Origin: Flavobacteriaceae bacterium
Lineage (GTDB): Bacteria; Bacteroidota; Bacteroidia; Flavobacteriales; Flavobacteriaceae
NCBI GenBank assembly: GCA_030694835.1
Contig: JAUYUF010000046.1
Location: 1 to 5,096, forward strand
Length of the DNA stretch: 5,096 nucleotides
Direction: 5' to 3'
The notes below the pieces were generated by a model, which worked only from the letters and a program-made list of their open reading frames with translations, made no database searches and was not told the DNA's origin. Shown here piece by piece: positions 1 to 5,096 of this stretch; position 1 is the stretch's first letter; each line of letters begins with the position of its first letter. The translations under genes and the position numbers were made by a program.

Positions 1-1074
1 ATATTCTATTTTAGAGAAACCATTAATAGTACAGAAATTTCCAATTTATTAAGAGGATTTTTCTTTTCATTTTTAATCTTTAAACTACTGATAATCATTT
101 TCTTATTTTTAAATGATATCGAAAGAATTTTACATTTAACTTATAGCTTTTTGGTAAAAATATTTTTTGATAAGAAGAAAGTAGTTGAGACAAAATCAAG
201 AAGAAAATTTGTTACACAACTTGGATTATTAATTGCTGCGATCCCTTTTTCTTCACTTATATATGGCATTACATTAGGTAAATATAATTTTAAAGTAATC
301 AAACATGCTTTGAAATTTAAGACACTTCCTAAAGCATTTAATAAATTTAAAATTGTTCATATTTCTGATATTCATGCTGGTAGTTTTGATGATTTAGAAA
401 GTGTGCAAGAAGGAGTTGATTTGATACAAGCGCAACAACCGGATATTATATTATTTAGTGGTGATTTAGTTAATAATGATTCAAGGGAAATAGAACCCTA
501 TATTTCGATGTTTAAATCACTAAAAGCTCCATTTGGGAAATTTGCGGTATTGGGAAATCACGATTATGGTGATTATAAGCAGTGGAATTCTATCGATGAA
601 AAAGAAGAAAATTTAAAAAAACTGTTTCATTATTTTGATGAAATGGGTTTTAAACTGCTCAATAATTCCAATAAAATCATCAGTAAAGAAAATGAATCCA
701 TTGCTATTATTGGAGTTGAAAATTGGGGAAGACCACCATTTCCGCAAAAAGGTGATTTAAAAAAAGCGCTTCAAAATACCGCTGAACATTTTAAAATATT
801 ACTGTCACACGATCCAACTCATTGGGATTTAGAGGTTAAGAATCATCCAACTAATATAGATTTAACACTTTCTGGACATACCCATGGAATGCAATTTGGA
901 GTAGAAATTCCTGGAGTTAAATGGAGTCCTGTAAAATATATTTATCCACATTGGGCTGGTTTATATCAATTTGATCAAAAATATCTTAATGTAAATCGCG
1001 GATTTGGTTTTCTTGGTTATCCAGGTAGGGTAGGAATCTGGCCCGAAATTACTGTTATAGAACTAAATTCTTAA
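1..1074 (+). CDS. Membrane-anchored calcineurin-like metallophosphoesterase (YkuE/YaeI type), 5'-truncated
   Basis: This is the C-terminal 357 residues of a two-metal phosphoesterase; the frame is open to base 1, so the start is outside the window. A TTG at 151 could be read as a start, but that would discard an in-frame hydrophobic helix (visible residues about 19-37), so I reject it. The metal-binding motifs are all present and in order: SDIHAG (D123, H125), SGDLVNND (D155), GNHDYGD (N186, H187), LLSHDP (H270) and SGHTHG (H293, H295). The ending, NRGFGFLGYPGRVGIWPEI, is typical of this family. A second hydrophobic segment at about residues 70-90 is preceded by SRRKFV, which resembles a twin-arginine signal, so the catalytic domain is probably periplasmic. 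Relatives hydrolyse phosphodiesters or phospholipid-like substrates, but the substrate here cannot be told from sequence. The catalytic class is certain; the biological role is unknown. Confidence 0.93.
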   Translation: MFYFRETINSTEISNLLRGFFFSFLIFKLLIIIFLFLNDIERILHLTYSFLVKIFFDKKKVVETKSRRKFVTQLGLLIAAIPFSSLIYGITLGKYNFKVIKHALKFKTLPKAFNKFKIVHISDIHAGSFDDLESVQEGVDLIQAQQPDIILFSGDLVNNDSREIEPYISMFKSLKAPFGKFAVLGNHDYGDYKQWNSIDEKEENLKKLFHYFDEMGFKLLNNSNKIISKENESIAIIGVENWGRPPFPQKGDLKKALQNTAEHFKILLSHDPTHWDLEVKNHPTNIDLTLSGHTHGMQFGVEIPGVKWSPVKYIYPHWAGLYQFDQKYLNVNRGFGFLGYPGRVGIWPEITVIELNS

Positions 1075-1113
1075 AATAAAGGTGCTGATTCCTAAAATCC
1101 CATTTTAAATGAC

Positions 1114-1121
1114 TACTTTTG
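1114..1121 (+). promoter_or_regulatory. Probable -7 element of the typA promoter (TAnnTTTG)
   Basis: TACTTTTG matches the Bacteroidota primary sigma factor -7 consensus TAnnTTTG at every fixed position and lies in the 66-bp gap before typA. Transcription would begin roughly 4-6 bases downstream, near 1125-1128, leaving a leader of only about 13-16 bases before the ATG at 1141. No good -33 TTG is visible at the expected distance; the region near 1088-1096 does not match. The call therefore rests on the -7 box and its position. Confidence 0.6.
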
Positions 1122-1140
1122 CATCCTCAAAAAAAGGTAT

Positions 1141-2913
1141 ATGCAATCAATTAGAAATGTGGCAATTATAGCACACGTTGACCACGGAAAAACAACATTG
1201 GTAGATAAAATTATCGATCAAGCTAAAATTTTAGATGAACGCAAAGTTCACACTGAATTATTACTAGATAGCAATGATTTAGAGCGCGAAAGAGGAATTA
1301 CTATATTATCAAAAAATGTATCCGTAACCTATAAAGGCGTTAAAATCAATGTAATTGATACTCCTGGTCACTCTGATTTTGGTGGAGAAGTTGAGCGTGT
1401 TTTAAAAATGGCCGATGGTGTTTTATTGTTGGTTGATGCTTTCGAAGGACCGATGCCGCAAACAAGATTTGTACTTGGTAAAGCCATTGAATTGGGTTTA
1501 AAACCAATTGTTGTAATTAATAAAGTTGATAAAGTAAATTGTACACCAGATTTAGTTCACGAACAAGTTTTCGATTTAATGTTTGCCTTAGATGCAACTG
1601 AAGATCAGCTTAATTTTAAAACCGTTTATGGTTCAGCTAAACAAGGATGGATGAGTAATGATTGGCAAGAACCAACAGATAATATACTTCCTTTATTAGA
1701 TGCCATTCTTGCAGAAATTCCAGAAGCGCCATATAGAGTTGGAACACCTCAAATGCAAATTACTTCTTTAGATTTTTCTTCTTTTACAGGAAGAATCGCA
1801 ATCGGACGTATTTTTAGAGGTGATTTAGAAGAGGCAAAAGATTATATGCTTTGTAAAAAGGACGGATCTCAAATTAAAGTAAGAATTAAAGAACTGCACG
1901 TTTTTGAAGGTTTAGGAAAATTTAAAGTTTCTAAAGTAAGAAGTGGAGACATTTGTGCCATTACTGGTTTAGATAATTTCGAAATTGGTGATACTATTGC
2001 AGATTTAACTCAACCTGAAGCTTTACCAAGAATTTCTATTGATGAGCCAACCATGAGTATGTTGTTTACTATCAATAATTCTCCTTTTTATGGTAAAGAT
2101 GGTAAATATGTGACTTCTAGACATCTTAGAGACCGATTATTTAAAGAAACAGAAAAAAACTTAGCCTTACGTGTTGAAGAAACTGATACTGAAGATAAAT
2201 TTAATGTATTTGGAAGAGGTATTTTACACCTTTCCGTTCTAATTGAAACTATGCGTAGAGAAGGTTATGAATTACAAGTAGGTAGACCTCAAGTAATCAT
2301 AAAAGAGATTGATGGTAAAAAACATGAACCCTATGAAATTTTGGTTATTGATGTTCCAGAATCTGGTGCTAGTAAAGCGATTAATTTAGTTACTTTAAGA
2401 AAAGGTGATTTATTGATTATGGAACCAAAAGGTGATTTACAACATTTAGAGTTTGACATTCCTTCACGTTTTTTAATTGGTTTGAGAAATAAACTTTTAA
2501 CAGCTACTCAAGGAGAAGCAATTATAAATCATCGTTTAAGAGGATTTGACCTTCACAAAGGTGATTTAAATCCTAATGTAAATGGTGCCATCATTTCTAC
2601 AGAAACTGGAAAGGCAACAGCATACGCTATTGATAGATTGCAAGACAGAGGTAAATTTTTTATAGATCCTAATCAAGAAATATACAAAGGTCAAGTTGTT
2701 GGTGAAACTAACCGACAAGAAGATATGGCGGTAAATCTAATCAAAGGAAAAAAATTATCAAACGTTAGAGCCTCTGGAACAGATGATAGCGCTAAAATAT
2801 TTCCAAAAGTAGATTTTTCTTTAGAAGAATTTATGGAATATATTAAAGATGATGAATACCTTGAAGTTACTCCGAAAACCATGCGACTTCGAAAGATAAA
2901 TTTCATAGGATAA
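1141..2913 (+). CDS. typA: Translational GTPase TypA/BipA
   Basis: This is a complete 590-residue ribosome-associated GTPase of the EF-G/LepA superfamily; family members are usually about 600-615 residues. In other bacteria TypA binds the 70S ribosome at the EF-G site and supports large-subunit assembly, especially in cold or stress. The G domain (about 1-200) has G1 AHVDHGKT (11-18), G2 RGITI (51-55), G3 DTPGH (73-77, with H77 as the likely catalytic histidine), G4 NKVD (127-130) and G5 SA (165-166). A domain II beta-barrel (about 200-290) and EF-G III- and V-like domains (about 300-480) follow. The TypA-specific C-terminal domain ends with NVRASGTDD and EVTPKTMRLRK. The ATG at 1141 puts the G1 motif at the usual distance from the N-terminus. 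There is no Shine-Dalgarno, only an A-rich run, as is usual in Bacteroidota. The gene has its own promoter and is followed 8 bases later by a terminator, so it is probably monocistronic. One oddity is Phe444 in PSRFLIG, where Gly is usual. Confidence 0.98.
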   Translation: MQSIRNVAIIAHVDHGKTTLVDKIIDQAKILDERKVHTELLLDSNDLERERGITILSKNVSVTYKGVKINVIDTPGHSDFGGEVERVLKMADGVLLLVDAFEGPMPQTRFVLGKAIELGLKPIVVINKVDKVNCTPDLVHEQVFDLMFALDATEDQLNFKTVYGSAKQGWMSNDWQEPTDNILPLLDAILAEIPEAPYRVGTPQMQITSLDFSSFTGRIAIGRIFRGDLEEAKDYMLCKKDGSQIKVRIKELHVFEGLGKFKVSKVRSGDICAITGLDNFEIGDTIADLTQPEALPRISIDEPTMSMLFTINNSPFYGKDGKYVTSRHLRDRLFKETEKNLALRVEETDTEDKFNVFGRGILHLSVLIETMRREGYELQVGRPQVIIKEIDGKKHEPYEILVIDVPESGASKAINLVTLRKGDLLIMEPKGDLQHLEFDIPSRFLIGLRNKLLTATQGEAIINHRLRGFDLHKGDLNPNVNGAIISTETGKATAYAIDRLQDRGKFFIDPNQEIYKGQVVGETNRQEDMAVNLIKGKKLSNVRASGTDDSAKIFPKVDFSLEEFMEYIKDDEYLEVTPKTMRLRKINFIG

Positions 2914-2920
2914 TATAATT

Positions 2921-2949
2921 AAAAAGCTGTAAGAAATTACAGCTTTTTT
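2921..2949 (+). terminator. Intrinsic terminator after typA
   Basis: A perfect 12-bp inverted repeat has its left arm at 2921-2932 and its right arm at 2937-2948. The core GCTGTAA pairs with TTACAGC, and an outer A5/T5 section extends the stem. The loop is GAAA, a stable GNRA tetraloop, and a run of six T ends at 2949. It begins 8 bases after the typA stop. Because the stem is flanked by A on the left and T on the right it could in principle work on both strands, but no opposing gene is visible here. Confidence 0.93.
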
Positions 2950-2974
2950 GTTACTTAAAATTATCCTAATATTG

Positions 2975-2982
2975 TAGCTTTA
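2975..2982 (+). promoter_or_regulatory. Weak candidate -7 element for the LtaS-like gene
   Basis: TAGCTTTA matches TAnnTTTG except for the last base. The only upstream TTG (2948-2950, at the end of the terminator T-run) is 24 bases away, slightly beyond the usual 17-23 spacing. If real, transcription would start about 2986-2988, only some 5-7 bases before the ATG. Support for it is that the gene needs a promoter after a strong terminator and the gap is just 43 bases. Confidence 0.35.
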
Positions 2983-2992
2983 ATTTATCAAT

Positions 2993-5096
2993 ATGAGATT
3001 TCTAGATAAAATATCAACATTTCGATTATACATCACACTTATATTAGCTTTTGCATTTAGCTTATGGATTGCTAATATTGGAGGTTTCTTAGGATTACAA
3101 TCAAAAGGAGTAATAATTAATAACTTTTTAGCACTTATATTTTATTCCTTTATAAATAATTTCTTATTCGCAATTATTTTTGGCTTATTACTATTTCCTA
3201 TATATTTAATTTTAAACAAAAAAAGTGAAGCCTTCGCTTTAAAGATTATTGGATTAATTTTAGTAATTATTTTAATTGTTGAATTGTCATTAATAAAATA
3301 TAATTTAATTACACTCATTTTATTAGGAGGAGATTTATTAGGTTATTCTTTAAGTGATATAACTGCAACGGCATCTGCTTCCAACGAATATAATTTAGCG
3401 TTTCTTTGGCCATTTTTTGTTTTACCCATTTTAATATATTTTTTATACATTGCTATTAAAAAGATTGTTACTGAGAAAATTGTTGGTTCATTTATAGTAA
3501 TCTTAATTATAGCTGTAATACTTATAAAAGTATCATTATCAGAAGTTTCAGCTAGAGAAAATCAAAATAAATTTTCATTCTTAATTACTGATATTTTTCG
3601 GGTTTTAGGCGAACAGAACTCAAGTATTGAGTTCAATGTTGATCCAAATAATCCTTATCCATTATTACAATCTCTAGAAAAAACTAATGATGTATTAGGA
3701 CCATTTTTTAATGAAAATATTGAAAAACCTAATATTGTTATTTTAATAATTGAAGGATTGGGCAGAAATTTTACAGGAGTTGATGCAGAATATACAGGAT
3801 TTACACCTTTCCTTGATTCACTTCAACAACAATCTTTATATTGGAAAAATACTGTTAGTATTACAGGACGAACATTTGGAGTAATTCCTTCAATTTTAGG
3901 TTCATTGCCTTTGGGTGATGAAGGTTTTTTAGAAGTTAAAGAAACACCATCTCACATATCATTAATTACCGCTTTAAAAGAATTTAATTATACTTCTTCT
4001 TTTTATACTGGAAGCGATTCTAGTTTCGATAGAACCATCAATTTTATTGAATATCAAGGAACTAATTTAATTGTTGATCAAAAATCTTTTGGTGAAGGAT
4101 ATACAAAAACTGAAGCAAATGAAGGTGGTTTTTCATGGGGTTATGCTGATGGAGAATTATATAAAAAAGCATTATCAGTGTTAGATTCTCAAACAAAACC
4201 ACGATTAGATATTTATTTAACAGTTACCAATCACGAGCCATTTAATTTTCCAAATCGTGCTGCTTACCTTAAAAAAGTAGAAAGTAAAGTTAAGAGTGGT
4301 AAATACAGTATTAATCAGGAAATGATTATTAAAAAAAGTCCTGAAATTTTTGCAAGTTTAATGTATGTTGATCAATCTTTAAAAGAGTTATTTAAGGGTT
4401 ATCAAAAAAGAGCTGATTATGCTAATACTATATTTATTATTACTGGAGATCATCGATTAATTCCAATTCCTCAAAAAGATAATTTAAGCAGATTTCATGT
4501 TCCCTTAATTATTTATAGTCCTTTACTAAAACAACCTAAACAATTTGAATCTATAGCATCACATGAAGATGTTACACCAAGTATTATTTCATTTTTAAAT
4601 AATCGTTGGGGATTTGATGAGTTAAAAAAGACTGCTTGGTTAAGTACTGGTTTAGATACAGTTTCTAGCTTTAGAGGGACAAAAGAAATTCCGCTTATGC
4701 GTTATAAAGGTGCTATTAACGATTTTATTTATAAAAACTATTTCTATACAGATAACACTTTATATCAAATTGATAAAAATTTTGATTTAACAAAAATTAC
4801 AGATTCTAAATTAGAAGATGAAGTAAAAAAATCTTTTCAATATCAGAAGAGTTTAAACCATTATTTAGTGTCCCAAAATAAAATTTTTCCTGATTCTTTA
4901 AAAACATTTAAAGTTCAAAAATTTGAGTTTACTCAAAAGGAATTAAAATATATTGAAAGTCAAATAAAGGAAAAAAATTCTGACGAACAGTTTATTATTG
5001 CTAGAGATTTGGCTCACAATGGCAAACGCGAAGAAGCTCGTTTAATATGTAATTATATTTTAAATGAATTTCCAAACCATAGTGATGTAAGAATTT
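2993..5096 (+). CDS. LtaS-family (sulfatase/alkaline phosphatase superfamily) membrane enzyme with C-terminal TPR extension, 3'-truncated
   Basis: The ORF has 701 codons visible and no stop before the window edge. The N-terminus (about 1-200) has about five hydrophobic helices, at roughly 11-29, 46-75, 81-104, 136-157 and 163-181, as in lipoteichoic acid synthases. An extracytoplasmic sulfatase-like domain follows. Its active-site residues can be placed: E254 in ILIIEGLGRNF (metal ligand), T294 in TGRTFG (catalytic threonine, like T300 of S. aureus LtaS), H414 in TNHEPF, D486-H487 in ITGDH (metal ligands) and H502 in RFHVPLIIYSP. It should therefore be active, moving or cleaving a phospholipid headgroup. 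Gram-negative Bacteroidota make no known lipoteichoic acid, so the substrate is unknown; phosphoglycerol or phosphoethanolamine transfer is possible. After a linker, residues about 663-696 form a TPR-like helix pair (AHNGKREEAR, then EFPNHSDVRI), which resembles the N-terminus of YaiO-family proteins. The ATG at 2993 directly precedes the first helix. No Shine-Dalgarno is visible. Confidence 0.93.
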   Translation, partial: MRFLDKISTFRLYITLILAFAFSLWIANIGGFLGLQSKGVIINNFLALIFYSFINNFLFAIIFGLLLFPIYLILNKKSEAFALKIIGLILVIILIVELSLIKYNLITLILLGGDLLGYSLSDITATASASNEYNLAFLWPFFVLPILIYFLYIAIKKIVTEKIVGSFIVILIIAVILIKVSLSEVSARENQNKFSFLITDIFRVLGEQNSSIEFNVDPNNPYPLLQSLEKTNDVLGPFFNENIEKPNIVILIIEGLGRNFTGVDAEYTGFTPFLDSLQQQSLYWKNTVSITGRTFGVIPSILGSLPLGDEGFLEVKETPSHISLITALKEFNYTSSFYTGSDSSFDRTINFIEYQGTNLIVDQKSFGEGYTKTEANEGGFSWGYADGELYKKALSVLDSQTKPRLDIYLTVTNHEPFNFPNRAAYLKKVESKVKSGKYSINQEMIIKKSPEIFASLMYVDQSLKELFKGYQKRADYANTIFIITGDHRLIPIPQKDNLSRFHVPLIIYSPLLKQPKQFESIASHEDVTPSIISFLNNRWGFDELKKTAWLSTGLDTVSSFRGTKEIPLMRYKGAINDFIYKNYFYTDNTLYQIDKNFDLTKITDSKLEDEVKKSFQYQKSLNHYLVSQNKIFPDSLKTFKVQKFEFTQKELKYIESQIKEKNSDEQFIIARDLAHNGKREEARLICNYILNEFPNHSDVRI

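Noticed and set aside
1093..1107. Inverted repeat TAAAAT-CCC-ATTTTA between the phosphoesterase gene and typA
   Set aside because: The stem is only 6 bp and entirely A/T, with no T-run after it. It is too weak for a terminator and expected by chance in such AT-rich DNA.
748..2568. The 12-mer AAAGGTGATTTA occurs four times (748-759, 2401-2412, 2428-2439, 2557-2568)
   Set aside because: Each copy is in frame and encodes Lys-Gly-Asp-Leu with the preferred AT-rich codons. In TypA the KGD/KGE positions are conserved family residues. This is codon bias plus protein constraint, not a DNA repeat element.
2691..2906. 71-codon ORF on the minus strand inside the end of typA
   Set aside because: It is antisense to the strongly conserved TypA C-terminal domain, has low-complexity Ser/Phe-rich content and no recognisable motif. 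It is a shadow of the real gene.

Overview
The window is AT-rich (about 30% G+C by eye) and carries three genes, all on the + strand: the 3' part of a membrane-anchored metallophosphoesterase gene, a complete typA/bipA gene, and the 5' part of a gene for an LtaS/sulfatase-type membrane enzyme. The base composition, the lack of Shine-Dalgarno sequences before the starts, TAnnTTTG-type -7 elements and the style of the TypA protein all suggest Bacteroidota, most likely class Flavobacteriia. This assignment rests on recognition only; no database search was run.

Layout. Positions 1-1074 hold the metallophosphoesterase. Its reading frame is open to the left edge, so the true start lies outside the window. 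A 66-bp gap contains a good TAnnTTTG element at 1114-1121, followed by typA at 1141-2913. Eight bases after typA is a perfect 12-bp hairpin with a GAAA loop and a T-run (2921-2949), a clear intrinsic terminator. After a weak promoter candidate at 2975-2982, a long ORF starts at 2993 and runs without a stop off the right edge (701 codons visible). No stretch longer than 300 bases lacks a gene.

How the genes fit together. They look like neighbours rather than one pathway. typA appears to be a single-gene transcription unit with its own promoter and terminator. Both flanking genes encode envelope enzymes whose catalytic domains are predicted to lie outside the cytoplasmic membrane: a calcineurin-like phosphoesterase behind membrane helices and a Tat-like motif, and a five-helix LtaS-type transferase/hydrolase.

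The most interesting point is the end of the third gene. After the sulfatase-like domain, the same reading frame continues into a TPR-like repeat of the kind found at the N-terminus of YaiO-family outer-membrane proteins. The window ends inside it. This may be an unusual fusion of an inner-membrane lipid-headgroup enzyme with a TPR module and perhaps an outer-membrane barrel. The rest of the system, if there is one, lies to the right of the window.
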